Counted from the stretch's first letter, positions 19,241-28,407 are shown. The stretch is 64,000 bases of DNA from Neobacillus sp. OS1-2 (GCF_030915505.1 NZ_CP133265.1:1798001-1862000); one strand, 5' to 3'. Numbers and translations: made by a program. Notes: a model not told the origin generated them from the letters alone.

Positions 19241-19951
19241 ATGATACGAATTAATAAGTTTATTAGCGAGTCTGGGAAGTCTTCAAGACGGGGAGCGGAT
19301 AAATTAATTACTGAAGGAAGAGTCACGATTAATGGGAAAGTGGCGCAAATTGGCAGTCAGGTGGAGCCTGGGGATATGGTCCGCATTGATGGTAGCCTCG
19401 TCAACGTCTCTAACAATTATGTTTACATTGCTTTAAATAAACCCGTAGGTATTACGAGCACAACGGAACGGCATGTAAAAGGTAATATTGTTGATTTCAT
19501 TAACCATCCATTGCGAATTTTCCATATTGGACGCTTGGATAAGGACTCAGATGGCCTCATTCTGTTGACGAATGACGGGGATATTGTTAATGAAATTCTC
19601 CGGGCGGAAAACAAGCATGAAAAGGAATATATTGTTACAGTGGACAAGCCGATTACGACTGATTTTCTAAAACAAATGGCGGCAGGAGTGGAAATATTAA
19701 ATACGAAAACACTCCCCTGCAAAGTAACACAGCTGTCGAAAAATATTTTCCAAATCATCTTAACCCAGGGGTTGAACCGGCAAATCCGCCGAATGTGTTC
19801 TGCACTAGGGTATGAGGTAGTCCGGCTGCAGCGAACTCGGATTATGAATATCCATTTAGGCAACCTACCTATAGGACAATGGCGGGACTTATCAAAGAAA
19901 GAAAAACAGCAGCTATTTACAGAATTACACTACCAACCAAAAGAATGGTAA
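19241..19951 (+). CDS. RluF-like 23S rRNA pseudouridine synthase
   Basis: A 236-aa RNA-modifying enzyme of the RsuA/RluB/E/F family. An N-terminal S4 domain ([20 protein letters not shown]) is followed by the catalytic domain with the [18 protein letters not shown] motif, whose first Asp is the nucleophile, and [18 protein letters not shown]. The last two match RluF, which modifies U2604 in 23S rRNA. I take the ATG at 19241 because family members begin (M)RINKFIS; an in-frame ATG at 19220 adds seven unlikely residues. It acts alone; no operon partner. Confidence 0.85.
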   Translation: MIRINKFISESGKSSRRGADKLITEGRVTINGKVAQIGSQVEPGDMVRIDGSLVNVSNNYVYIALNKPVGITSTTERHVKGNIVDFINHPLRIFHIGRLDKDSDGLILLTNDGDIVNEILRAENKHEKEYIVTVDKPITTDFLKQMAAGVEILNTKTLPCKVTQLSKNIFQIILTQGLNRQIRRMCSALGYEVVRLQRTRIMNIHLGNLPIGQWRDLSKKEKQQLFTELHYQPKEW

Positions 19952-20086
19952 TAGGCGAGAGAGGCTGAGCCGAGACAAACAACTGTTTCGGCTCAGCCTC
20001 TCTTTCATTTAAGCAGAAAAAACAGTATCACGAACGGTAAGAATATTGGTAAAATTAAATTAAGTTATGGATATGGTTGTAGTAAT

Positions 20087-20105
20087 AATGGTGACAGGCA
20101 CCATT
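20087..20105. repeat. Short inverted repeat AATGGTG-N5-CACCATT
   Basis: A perfect 7-bp inverted repeat with a 5-bp loop just upstream of the lytS-like gene. Its core GGTGACAGGCACC resembles the palindrome at 19159. It falls within the leader of the sensor gene, but is more likely a dispersed repeat than an operator. Confidence 0.45.
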
Positions 20106-20117
20106 GGAGGGATTTCC

Positions 20118-21887
20118 ATGTTGGAATTGTTGGTAACGATGGTGGAGCGGTTGGGGATCCTCGTGACGATTGCGTTTGTGTTAACAAGGCTTCAATTCTT
20201 CCGGGGTATGATTTATCAGGACGAACTAAATGGCAGGCAGCAGTTGATTGCGATTATTTTCTTTGGCTTCTTTGGGATTATTGGTACCTATTCAGGACTG
20301 ACTCTTAGTACCGACAGTCTTCAGTTTAACCGCTGGACCTCTACACTTCATTCCGATGAGGCCATTGCCAACTCCCGTGTCATTGGTGTCGTATTAGCCG
20401 GCCTCCTTGGCGGCTATAGGGTTGGGCTTGGCGCAGGTTTAATTGCCGGCATCCACCGCTTCACACTTGGAGGATTCACAGCCATTTCCTGCGGACTGGC
20501 AACCATCCTTACGGGCTTGCTATCAGGCCTGTTCCATCGAAAGGGCAAGCATGTCAAGCTTCGCTCTGCCTTTCTGATTGGTGCGCTTGCTGAATCCATT
20601 CAAATGCTCTTGATTCTATTAATCTCAAAGCCATTTGAAAAGGCATGGGGTTTAGTTGAAATCATTGGTATGCCGATGATTTCCGCAAACGGCCTTGGCT
20701 GTGCCCTATTCCTGTTAATTATTAAGAGCGTGATTAATGAGGAGGAAAAAGCCGGTGCCCTGCAAGCCCAAAAAACCTTAAGAATTGCCGACAAAACCCT
20801 TGCCTATCTCAGAAATGGACTTAATACCGCATCAGCAAAGGTAGTTTGCCATATTCTCCACAATGAGCTCAACACCAGTGCTGTGGCGATGACAAATTTA
20901 TCGGAAATATTGGCTCATGTTGGGCTCGGATACGAGCATCACCGTTCAGAAAGTCCCATCCAGACACAAATAACCAGGGATGCAATCAGAAAAGGGGAAA
21001 TGATTGTCGCTGCACAGCAATCGATTCATTGCCGTGTAAAGGACTGCCCACTCGATGCCGTCGTTATTGCCCCGTTGAAACTACGCGGGAATACGATTGG
21101 GACGTTGAAATTCTATTTCCGTTCCGAAAAGGAAATAAACCCGGTTATTATGGAACTCATTTCAGGCTTATGCTCACTGTTAAGCAACCAGCTTGAAATT
21201 GCCGAGGCGGACAAGGCCTATCAACTTGCAAAGGAAGCAGAAATAAAGGCACTCCAAGCACAAATTAGCCCGCACTTTCTCTTTAATTCACTTAATACCA
21301 TCCTTTCGCTTGTCCGAATCGATCCCGAGAAGGCCAGGAAACTACTTGTCTCCCTGTCACACTTTTTACGACAGAATCTATCCGTCACCACCCAGAGGAT
21401 GACGACACTTGAACAGGAATTACAGCAGGTAAAAGCCTATTTGGCCATTGAGGAAGTTCGCTTTGTTCATAAATTAAAAGTGATTTATGAGGTGGAGGAA
21501 AGTATCCTTTCACAGAACATTCCCCCACTCACCTTGCAGCCCATTGTTGAAAATGCCATTAAACATGGGATCAAGGATATGGAGAGCAACTGCCTTGTTA
21601 AAATAAGCATTCATAAAGAAAATCAAGCAACCATTGTAACTGTTGAAGATAACGGAAGTGGGATGAGTAAAGAAAGAGTAGGCCAAATCTGCCAAACTCC
21701 GATAGATTCTATCTCTGGAAGCGGGCTGGCACTTTACAACGTGAACCGAAGGCTAGCCTTTATGTTCGGTGAGGGTGCCGCACTGATGATAAAAAGTGAA
21801 CTCAATCAGGGGACACGAATTTCCTTTTCAATTCCATATATGGAGGTGGAACAAAGTGGTACAACCAATCAAAACGCTTATTGTTGA
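20118..21887 (+). CDS. lytS: LytS-type sensor histidine kinase
   Basis: A 589-aa membrane kinase. The start is at 20118, with GGAGGG 7 nt upstream; a longer frame begins in an intergenic repeat. The N-terminal part is the 5TM-5TMR_LYT sensor (MLELLVTMVERLGILVTIAF and further helices to about 200), then a GAF-like region. The kinase core has the phospho-accepting His in QISPHFLFNSLNTI and ATPase segments VENAIKHGIKD and VEDNGSGMS. Relatives include LytS and E. coli BtsS, which senses extracellular pyruvate. The response regulator overlaps it by 32 nt, and a CstA transporter follows. Confidence 0.92.
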   Translation: MLELLVTMVERLGILVTIAFVLTRLQFFRGMIYQDELNGRQQLIAIIFFGFFGIIGTYSGLTLSTDSLQFNRWTSTLHSDEAIANSRVIGVVLAGLLGGYRVGLGAGLIAGIHRFTLGGFTAISCGLATILTGLLSGLFHRKGKHVKLRSAFLIGALAESIQMLLILLISKPFEKAWGLVEIIGMPMISANGLGCALFLLIIKSVINEEEKAGALQAQKTLRIADKTLAYLRNGLNTASAKVVCHILHNELNTSAVAMTNLSEILAHVGLGYEHHRSESPIQTQITRDAIRKGEMIVAAQQSIHCRVKDCPLDAVVIAPLKLRGNTIGTLKFYFRSEKEINPVIMELISGLCSLLSNQLEIAEADKAYQLAKEAEIKALQAQISPHFLFNSLNTILSLVRIDPEKARKLLVSLSHFLRQNLSVTTQRMTTLEQELQQVKAYLAIEEVRFVHKLKVIYEVEESILSQNIPPLTLQPIVENAIKHGIKDMESNCLVKISIHKENQATIVTVEDNGSGMSKERVGQICQTPIDSISGSGLALYNVNRRLAFMFGEGAALMIKSELNQGTRISFSIPYMEVEQSGTTNQNAYC

Positions 21888-22587
21888 TGATGAACTATAT
21901 AGCAGGGATGAACTAAAGCATTTATTATCGGCATTTCCATCCATTCAGATCGTTGGCGAAGCTGAATCCGGGGAAGACGCCATTATGAAGGCCCTCCAAT
22001 TGCAACCAGATGTGGTCTTCCTGGACGTGGAAATGCCAAGGATGAACGGGATGAACACTGCAAAAGCTTTTCAGGAACTCAAACATGCTCCATTAGTCGT
22101 CTTTGCCACAGCCTATCCGCAATTTGCTGTCGAGGCATTTCGCTATGATGTCGTTGACTACTTACTAAAGCCCTATGACCAAGATCAATTACACGAAACC
22201 ATCAATCGGATTCTAAAACATCTCAGCGCTTCTAAGGAATCCGAGCCGGAAAAACAGACTGGAAAGCTTGCGGTTGAAGCGGCTGGGGAAATCCTTTACC
22301 TCGACCCAATAGAGATTCTTTATATTGTTCGGGATGATAAATGGACAAGGCTGATAACAAAACACAGCGAATATGATACAAAGATGCCGCTCAAGGATTT
22401 GGAAAACCGGCTCCAAGGCTTTGGTTTTTTTCGCATCCATAAAAGCTTTCTTGTTAACCTGGAATATGTGACCAGACTGACCCCGTGGTTCAATGGCGCC
22501 TATCAGCTGCATATTGAGGGAAGGCAGGAAATGTTGTCGGTCAGCAGAAATTATGTAAAGGCATTAAGAGTGAGGTTGGAAATATAA
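21856..22587 (+). CDS. lytT: LytTR-family response regulator
   Basis: A 243-aa regulator. Receiver domain: acidic pocket VDDE, phospho-Asp in VVFLDVEMPRMNG, and conserved Thr/Lys (ATAYP, LLKPYD). The C-terminal LytTR DNA-binding domain has RIHKSFLVNLEYVTRL and LSVSRNYVKALR. It starts with GTG at 21856, 8 nt after GGAGGT and inside the end of lytS, so translation is coupled. By analogy with LytST-pftAB in B. subtilis and BtsSR-btsT in E. coli, the target is likely the cstA gene downstream. ACCACTCT at 22622-22629 resembles one E. coli BtsR half-site, but a properly spaced second half is missing. Confidence 0.9.
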   Translation: MVQPIKTLIVDDELYSRDELKHLLSAFPSIQIVGEAESGEDAIMKALQLQPDVVFLDVEMPRMNGMNTAKAFQELKHAPLVVFATAYPQFAVEAFRYDVVDYLLKPYDQDQLHETINRILKHLSASKESEPEKQTGKLAVEAAGEILYLDPIEILYIVRDDKWTRLITKHSEYDTKMPLKDLENRLQGFGFFRIHKSFLVNLEYVTRLTPWFNGAYQLHIEGRQEMLSVSRNYVKALRVRLEI

Positions 22588-22746
22588 CCCTCCAGACTAT
22601 TATTAATCTTCTGCATTTTAAACCACTCTAGTAACATGTTAATTCCATATTTCTACCTTTCACACCTAAGTCCGCCCTGCTGCTCCTTTTCTTTTATATA
22701 CTTGATTTATGTAACCGCATTCATTTATAAAAAAGGGGGAGAAAGT

Positions 22747-24198
22747 GTGTATACTTTTCTAGCAGGAATTGCTCTTTTAATTATTGGTTATTTCACGTAC
22801 GGCAAATTTGTAGAAAAATTATTTGGTGTAAAGGAAGACAGGGCGACGCCCGCCTATGTCAATAATGATGGTGTTGACTATCTTCCAATGAGCACGAAAA
22901 AGAATTCTTTGATTCAGCTCCTCAATATTGCTGGAACAGGACCTGTTTTCGGCCCTATTTTAGGTGCACTATACGGGCCTGTTGCTTTTATCTGGATTGT
23001 CATCGGCTGTATTTTCGCCGGAGCGGTTCATGATTATTTAACAGGGATGATTTCTATTCGGAACCGCGGTGCCCATTTACCGGAGCTAGCCAGCAGGTTT
23101 TTGGGGAAAATTATGAAGCATGTCGTCAATGGTTTCGCTGTTTTACTTCTTTTATTAGTAGGAACCGTATTTGTGACCACACCTGCTGCCTTGCTTAACG
23201 TGTTAATGGACGGAAAGGTTGCCCTTTTCGTAATTATTGCTGCCATTTTTGTTTATTATATTTTAGCTACACTTATGCCCGTTGACAAAATTATTGGCCG
23301 CCTTTATCCATACTTTGGCGCATTACTGTTGATCAGCGCCCTTGGAGTAGGAATCGGTTTAGTTGTTACCGGTGCACCCATTCCGGAACTTTCATTAAAA
23401 AACTTCCACCCTGCTAACGCACCAGTTTTCCCATTACTATTTTTCACAATTTCTTGTGGCGCGCTTTCCGGATTCCATGCGACCCAAACACCAATCATTT
23501 CCCGTACCACTCAGAATGAAAAACAAGGTCGGAAAATTTTCTATGGCATGATGATTGCAGAAGGCGTCATTGCCATGATTTGGGCTGCTGCAGGAATGAG
23601 CCTTTTCCACGGTTACAATGGCCTAAATGATATTTTGGCAGCCGGCGGACCTGGAGCAGTCGTCAGTGAGGCATCGACAACCCTCCTTGGTGCCATTGGT
23701 GGAACGCTTGCCGTCCTTGGCGTCATCGTATTACCTATTACATCTGGAGATACTGCATTCCGAAGCGCACGGATGATTATTGCTGAATATCTGAACATTG
23801 CCCAACAGAAATTATCCAGCCGCCTCTGGATTGCTGTACCATTATTTGTAATTTCAGCAGTGCTGACTCAGATGGATTTTAATATTCTTTGGAGATATTT
23901 CAGCTGGGCCAACCAATCAACGGCGGTTATTGCCTTGTTTGTTGGCGCCATGTACTTGTATATCGCTAAGAAAAACTACTTTGTTCCGTTGATTCCGGGT
24001 GTCTTTATGCTCGTCATGGTGATTACCTATATTTTAAATGCCCAAATTGGATTCCGCTTATCGATGAGCACTTCATGGATTGGCGGCTTCATTGGAACTA
24101 TCGTCCTTACCGCTCTCTTCTTTAGAGCTGCTAAAAAGGCACGGGCCAATAACCTTCCACTTGAAGATGATATTTCAAACTGGAATCGGGTAGCCTAA
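22747..24198 (+). CDS. cstA: CstA-family pyruvate/peptide transporter
   Basis: A 483-aa polytopic membrane protein of the CstA family. Conserved segments: NIAGTGPVFGPILGALYGPVAF, GAVHDYLTGMISIRNRGAHLPE, and SGFHATQTPIISRTTQNEKQGRKIFYG near the middle. E. coli relatives CstA and BtsT import pyruvate with protons. The start is GTG at 22747, 6 nt after GGGGGAG; a longer frame reads through poorly coding sequence. The LytS/LytT pair directly upstream is probably its inducer, responding to pyruvate or a similar overflow metabolite (inference). A 49-aa gene overlaps its stop codon. Confidence 0.9.
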   Translation: MYTFLAGIALLIIGYFTYGKFVEKLFGVKEDRATPAYVNNDGVDYLPMSTKKNSLIQLLNIAGTGPVFGPILGALYGPVAFIWIVIGCIFAGAVHDYLTGMISIRNRGAHLPELASRFLGKIMKHVVNGFAVLLLLLVGTVFVTTPAALLNVLMDGKVALFVIIAAIFVYYILATLMPVDKIIGRLYPYFGALLLISALGVGIGLVVTGAPIPELSLKNFHPANAPVFPLLFFTISCGALSGFHATQTPIISRTTQNEKQGRKIFYGMMIAEGVIAMIWAAAGMSLFHGYNGLNDILAAGGPGAVVSEASTTLLGAIGGTLAVLGVIVLPITSGDTAFRSARMIIAEYLNIAQQKLSSRLWIAVPLFVISAVLTQMDFNILWRYFSWANQSTAVIALFVGAMYLYIAKKNYFVPLIPGVFMLVMVITYILNAQIGFRLSMSTSWIGGFIGTIVLTALFFRAAKKARANNLPLEDDISNWNRVA

Positions 24199-24347
24199 TG
24201 GGCTGCTGCAATCCAGAATATCGCAAGGCTGCACTTGAAAAGGAAGAACAGCTCAACAAGAATGGCAAGGATTCCGTTCCAATCGTTGGAAAAGTCGTTA
24301 TTAGTATCGTGACAGTGGGTGTTATAATCGTCGCCCTCTGTCTATAG
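24198..24347 (+). CDS. Small membrane protein translationally coupled to cstA (49 aa)
   Basis: The ATG at 24198 overlaps the cstA stop as TAATG, and the frame stays open to TAG at 24345-24347. The 49-aa product starts MGCCNPEYRKAALEKEEQ, has a short charged region, and ends in one hydrophobic helix (VVISIVTVGVIIVALCL). A strong terminator follows at once, so it closes the operon. I do not recognise the family. In E. coli, CstA and BtsT each need a small downstream partner (YbdD, YjiX). This protein sits in the same place but does not look like them in sequence. The twin Cys after MG may bind metal or lipid (speculative). Confidence 0.7.
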   Translation: MGCCNPEYRKAALEKEEQLNKNGKDSVPIVGKVVISIVTVGVIIVALCL

Positions 24348-24380
24348 AAAGAGTGCACGCTTACCCGGCGTGCACTCTTT
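24348..24380. terminator. Terminator after the cstA operon
   Basis: A perfect 13-bp stem, AAAGAGTGCACGC / GCGTGCACTCTTT, shared with the convergent reductase gene, whose stop overlaps it. Confidence 0.9.
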
Positions 24381-25431
24381 ATTTGTTCATCATTTGCTTC
24401 ACTATTTCTTTATTCCGCTGTTTAAATAATTCATGATGGGAAGAAACCATTCCGGCTTTTGGCGCATCAGGCTGAATGAATTGTTTTGCTTTATTAACAG
24501 CATTTGCTGCGTCCTGAAATGCCCCGGCAATTAACTGTACTTTTCCATCGTACATGAGGATGTCCCCAGCAGCATAAAGTCCCTCTACCGAAGATTGGCT
24601 TACCGCATTACCGGCAATATAATAATCATCGGCCAACGCAATATGTAAGTCACTATTTTTTAGTAACGCCGCATCCTGTTCATATCCATGATTAATAATC
24701 ACTTCATCAATCGGTAAATAGAAAACCTCATCTGTTTCATGATTCGTCAATTCCACGCTTTCGATCTCCTCATGGCTCGCTGACGCTATGAGTCGTGTAA
24801 TCGATGTATTAAATAAACAATGGGCAGAACTGTTACACAACTGGGAGGCATGTGCTTCATGACCTTTAAACGACTCTTTCCGATAGGCAACATACACCTT
24901 TTTCGCAATGGATTCTAATTCATTTGCCCAATCGATAGCCGTATTTCCCCCGCCTGAAATGACCACCGTCTTATCCTTGAACTGTTTTAATGACTTCACT
25001 GTGTAATGTAAGTTAGCTACCTCAAACCGCTCTGCCCCGTCAATCTCCAACTTTTGCGGTTTCAATATGCCGCTGCCAATGGCGACTATGACTGTTTTTG
25101 AAAAATGCCTTTGGCCGGTGGCACCTTGCAAGACAAAGATTCCATCCTCATTCAGTAAGATCGACTCAACTTTTTCATTTAAAACGACTGTTGGATTAAA
25201 CGTTAATCCTTGGACAATAAGCTGTTCCATTAACATTGCTCCCGGGATGGGCGTTTGCCCCCCTACATCCCAAATCATTTTCTCAGGATAGACATGAAGC
25301 TTTCCGCCAAGCTGCGGCTGGAATTCAATCAGCTTTGTCTTCATCTCTCTAAGTCCACTGTAAAAAGTGGAATACAGCCCAGCTGGCCCGCCGCCAATCA
25401 CCGTCACATCAAATACTTCCTGCTGCCCCAT
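24379..25431 (-). CDS. Ferredoxin/flavodoxin-NADP reductase-like flavoprotein (YcgT/YumC type)
   Basis: A 350-aa FAD/NADP oxidoreductase of the thioredoxin reductase-like FNR group. FAD site VIGGGPAGLYS, NADP site VVISGGGNTAIDWA, and closing YAAGDILMYDGKVQLIAGAF are present; the CxxC of thioredoxin reductase is absent. Such enzymes reduce ferredoxin or release iron from siderophores. I choose ATG 25431 (GGGGAG nine bases upstream; family members begin about here); a GTG at 25491 behind AAGGA would add 20 residues. It is divergent from a siderophore transporter with a Fur box between, which fits an iron-recovery role. Confidence 0.85.
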   Translation of the reverse strand: MGQQEVFDVTVIGGGPAGLYSTFYSGLREMKTKLIEFQPQLGGKLHVYPEKMIWDVGGQTPIPGAMLMEQLIVQGLTFNPTVVLNEKVESILLNEDGIFVLQGATGQRHFSKTVIVAIGSGILKPQKLEIDGAERFEVANLHYTVKSLKQFKDKTVVISGGGNTAIDWANELESIAKKVYVAYRKESFKGHEAHASQLCNSSAHCLFNTSITRLIASASHEEIESVELTNHETDEVFYLPIDEVIINHGYEQDAALLKNSDLHIALADDYYIAGNAVSQSSVEGLYAAGDILMYDGKVQLIAGAFQDAANAVNKAKQFIQPDAPKAGMVSSHHELFKQRNKEIVKQMMNK

Positions 25432-25522
25432 TTCAGAACACTCCCCAGTAGCCAAATGTAATTGATTATCATTCTCAACTAAAATATACACTGTTCAGTT
25501 TCCTTTTTCAATAAAAAAAATA

Positions 25523-25551
25523 TTGACACAATGAAATTAGCCTATTATATT
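25523..25551 (+). promoter_or_regulatory. Sigma-A promoter of the siderophore ABC operon
   Basis: TTGACA at 25523-25528, a 17-bp spacer and TATATT at 25546-25551. The expected start of transcription (near 25558) is about 10 bp before the Fur box. Confidence 0.75.
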
Positions 25552-25566
25552 TTAAGTAATCGATAC

Positions 25567-25581
25567 TGATAATCATTATCA
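25567..25581. promoter_or_regulatory. Fur box, perfect 7-1-7
   Basis: TGATAAT-C-ATTATCA is an exact match to the Bacillus Fur 7-1-7 consensus. It lies just downstream of the predicted +1 of the iron ABC operon, between it and the divergent reductase gene. Confidence 0.9.
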
Positions 25582-25610
25582 ATTATTTTTTTTAAAAAAG
25601 GAGGTTAAAC

Positions 25611-26456
25611 ATGGTTCGCCTCTATACAAATGACTTAAACATCGGCTATGGGGAACGGTTAATTGTTAAAAATCTCAGTGTAAAAATACCTGACCGGAAA
25701 ATCACCACGATCATCGGTTCAAATGGCTGCGGAAAGTCCACATTATTGAAGGCGATTACGCGCATTATTCCCCAGCAATCCGGAACGATTGTGTTGGATG
25801 GGAAGAATATCTCGAAGGAAAACACAAAAATTCTCGCTAAAAAAATGGCCATTCTACCGCAAACACCAGAAAGTGCAAGCGGATTAACGGTTGCGGAACT
25901 TGTTTCTTACGGCAGATTCCCCTATCAAAAAGGGTTCGGGCGCTTAACAAAAAAGGATGTGGAAGTCATTGATTGGGCCCTTGAAGTGACAGGAATTACT
26001 GACTTTAAGTTTCGGCCTGTAGATGCCCTATCAGGAGGACAGCGACAGCGGGTTTGGATCGCGATGGCGCTTGCCCAAGAAACAGAAATCATCTTTCTTG
26101 ACGAACCAACGACCTATTTAGATATGGCTCATCAGCTCGAGGTACTGGAGCTTTTGCAAAAACTAAACATTGAACAGGAACGCACGATTGTCATGGTTCT
26201 TCATGACCTAAACCAGGCGGCTCGTTTCGCTGACTATCTCATCGCTTTAAAGGACGGACAAATCATCAAAGCCGGTGATTGTGAGGAAGTCATGACACAT
26301 GATGTCTTGAAAAAGGTGTTCCAGATCGATGCGCAGATTGGCAGGGATCCACGGACAAACAAGCCGATGTGCATCACCTATAACCTACTAAAGGGAGAAA
26401 AGAAAAATGAAAAAGTTGCTATTCCCATTTATCCTGCTGTTAGTGTTAATTATTAG
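25611..26456 (+). CDS. Iron-siderophore ABC transporter ATPase (FecE/YusV type)
   Basis: A 281-aa ATPase: Walker A GSNGCGKST, signature LSGGQRQRVWIAMALAQ, Walker B IIFLDEPTTYLDMAHQ, and H-loop VLHDLNQAARFAD. The TTYLD and HQLEVLELL signatures are those of iron-chelate importers. Start: AAGGAGG before ATG. Its last 50 nt overlap the binding-protein gene, suggesting coupled translation. Gene order (ATPase, binding protein, two permeases) and the upstream Fur box identify a complete iron-regulated siderophore importer. Confidence 0.92.
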   Translation: MVRLYTNDLNIGYGERLIVKNLSVKIPDRKITTIIGSNGCGKSTLLKAITRIIPQQSGTIVLDGKNISKENTKILAKKMAILPQTPESASGLTVAELVSYGRFPYQKGFGRLTKKDVEVIDWALEVTGITDFKFRPVDALSGGQRQRVWIAMALAQETEIIFLDEPTTYLDMAHQLEVLELLQKLNIEQERTIVMVLHDLNQAARFADYLIALKDGQIIKAGDCEEVMTHDVLKKVFQIDAQIGRDPRTNKPMCITYNLLKGEKKNEKVAIPIYPAVSVNY

Positions 26457-27330
26457 TGCCTGCAGTAATGATTCTGCCAGTACGAAAGAAAAATCAACAA
26501 AAGATGATCAGCCAAAAATGGTTACATATCAATCGCAAACTGGCCCCGTGGAAGTACCCGCACACCCAAAACGCGTCATCCTGCTTTCTGGTTTCACTGG
26601 AAATGTACTTGATTTAGGCATTCATGTGGTGGGCGTAGACGTTTGGTCGAAAAATAATCCAACGTTTAAAAAGGAATTAAAAGATGTGGCCGAAGTATCA
26701 GATGAAAACCTAGAAAAAATTATTGAATTAGAACCAGATTTAATCATTGGTTTAGATAATATTAAAAATCTTGATAAATTAAAAGAAATTGCTCCGACTG
26801 TTACCTATACATGGGGCAAAGTTGATTACTTAACACAGCACATTGAAATTGGTAAGCTCGTCAATAAGGAAAAAGAAGCGCAAGCTTGGGTAGATGATTT
26901 TAAAGCCCGTGCAGATGAGGCTGGGAAAGAAATTCGCGCAAAAATTGGCGAAGATGCCACTGTATCGGTAATGGAAGCCTACGATAAAGATTTATATGTA
27001 TTCGGAAACAACTGGGCACGCGGAACAGAAATTTTATATCAGGCAATGAATTTGAAAATGCCGGAAAAAGTAAAAGAAATGGCATTGAAATCCGGCTATT
27101 ATACCCTTTCTGCCGAGGTGCTTCCTGAATATGCCGGCGATTATGTGATATTGAGCAAGTATTCAGATGCTGACACAGCCTTCCAGGAAACAGAGTCGTA
27201 CAAAAATATTCCGGCCGTTAAAAACAATCATGTTTTTGTCATGGAAGGCAATGGCGCCTCCTTCAGCGATCCGGTTACACTTGATAAACAACTGGAATTT
27301 TTCAAAAAGTCATTTTTAGGTAACGAATAA
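26407..27330 (+). CDS. Siderophore-binding lipoprotein (FhuD/FeuA type)
   Basis: A 307-aa class III binding protein. The signal peptide ends in the lipobox ISAC at about residue 19, so it is anchored outside the membrane. Two lobes of the periplasmic-binding fold joined by a long helix are implied by HPKRVILLSGFTGNVLDLGI, LEPDLIIGLDN and the C-terminal NNHVFVMEGNGASFSDP. It captures an iron-loaded siderophore, perhaps of hydroxamate type by resemblance to FhuD, and passes it to the permease pair downstream. Start: GGGAG before AAAAGAAAAATG. Confidence 0.88.
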   Translation: MKKLLFPFILLLVLIISACSNDSASTKEKSTKDDQPKMVTYQSQTGPVEVPAHPKRVILLSGFTGNVLDLGIHVVGVDVWSKNNPTFKKELKDVAEVSDENLEKIIELEPDLIIGLDNIKNLDKLKEIAPTVTYTWGKVDYLTQHIEIGKLVNKEKEAQAWVDDFKARADEAGKEIRAKIGEDATVSVMEAYDKDLYVFGNNWARGTEILYQAMNLKMPEKVKEMALKSGYYTLSAEVLPEYAGDYVILSKYSDADTAFQETESYKNIPAVKNNHVFVMEGNGASFSDPVTLDKQLEFFKKSFLGNE

Positions 27331-27336
27331 CTAGCC

Positions 27337-27366
27337 AAGAGGAATTCTGATGGAGGAATTCCTCTT
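27337..27366 (+). other. Intercistronic stem-loop
   Basis: An 11-bp perfect stem, AAGAGGAATTC / GAATTCCTCTT, with an 8-nt loop and no T run after it. It lies between the binding-protein and permease genes, a common place for a hairpin that stabilises the upstream mRNA so that more binding protein than permease is made. Confidence 0.6.
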
Positions 27367-27399
27367 CCCCCATTCTAGGAAAGAAAAGATGAGCGACTG

Positions 27400-28407
27400 A
27401 TGACAAATGAAAAACATTCAATTTCCTTTATCTACAAGATGTTGGCCGGTCTGGTTCTTTTTGTTTGTATGTTTATCGCTGCTTGTGTTTTCGGAGCAGC
27501 AGAGACAACTGTCAAGGATGTCTGGCTCGCTCTTACGTCCAACGTAAAAAGTGATACCACTTTAATGCTCCGAGAGATCCGCATTCCGAGGGAAGTCGCG
27601 GCTATTTTTGTAGGGGGGGCACTTGCGGTATCCGGAGCGATTATGCAAGGGCTCACTCGAAATCCGCTGGCCGATCCCGGTATTCTTGGATTAACAGCTG
27701 GGGCCAATGCGGCACTTGCGATTGCACTAGCCCTAATCCCTTCAGCAAATTATTTCGTCCTTACCATTGCCTGCTTTATTGGGGCGGCGGCGGGAACACT
27801 GATGGTCTTTGGTATTGGCGCCATCAAAAGGGGCGGCTTTTCCCCTCTTCGGATTGTCTTAGCAGGGGCTGCAGTTTCCGCCTTTCTTTATGCAATCGCC
27901 GATGGCGTTGGCATTTATTTCAAACTATCCAAAAACATCTCGATGTGGACGGCAGGTGGTATGATTGGGACTACGTGGAAACAACTTTCCATTATTGTTC
28001 CATTTATTGTCATCGGAATACTCATTTCGCTTCTGCTGTCACGACAGCTCACCATTCTTAGTTTAAGTGAAGAAGTGGCTGTTGGATTAGGCCAAAACAC
28101 AAGAAAAATTAAAACCATCCTGTTTATCGTGATTATCCTCCTTGCTGGTGCTTCTGTTGCTCTTGTTGGCAATATGGCCTTCATCGGTTTAATGGTACCG
28201 CATATTGTTAGGGCGATAGTGGGAACAGACTACCGGTTTATCATTCCGATGTCCGCCATCACAGGCGCTACCTTTATGCTATTTGCGGATACAGTCGGCC
28301 GCACCATCCATGCGCCATATGAAACACCTGTAGTAGCTATTGTAGCTACATTAGGATTACCTTTTTTCCTCATCATTGTCCGTAAAGGAGGGAACACATT
28401 CTCATGA
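27400..28407 (+). CDS. FecCD-type siderophore permease subunit 1
   Basis: A 335-aa permease, nine to ten transmembrane helices. Family landmarks: REIRIPREVAAIFVGGALA, GAIMQGLTRNPLADPGILG and the coupling-helix region VALVGNMAFIGLMVPHIVR. It forms a heterodimer with the next gene product and imports iron-siderophore complexes driven by the ATPase at 25611. Its stop overlaps the next start as ATGA. The ribosome site before the ATG at 27400 is weak. Confidence 0.9.
   Translation: MTNEKHSISFIYKMLAGLVLFVCMFIAACVFGAAETTVKDVWLALTSNVKSDTTLMLREIRIPREVAAIFVGGALAVSGAIMQGLTRNPLADPGILGLTAGANAALAIALALIPSANYFVLTIACFIGAAAGTLMVFGIGAIKRGGFSPLRIVLAGAAVSAFLYAIADGVGIYFKLSKNISMWTAGGMIGTTWKQLSIIVPFIVIGILISLLLSRQLTILSLSEEVAVGLGQNTRKIKTILFIVIILLAGASVALVGNMAFIGLMVPHIVRAIVGTDYRFIIPMSAITGATFMLFADTVGRTIHAPYETPVVAIVATLGLPFFLIIVRKGGNTFS

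Noticed and set aside
22588-22746. A full BtsR-type tandem binding site upstream of cstA
   Set aside because: One half-site-like ACCACTCT is present at 22622, but the second copy at the required 13-bp spacing is absent.
24198-24347. Direct homology of the 49-aa protein to E. coli YbdD/YjiX
   Set aside because: Position is the same, but the length, the MGCC start and the C-terminal membrane helix do not match; only an analogous role can be proposed.
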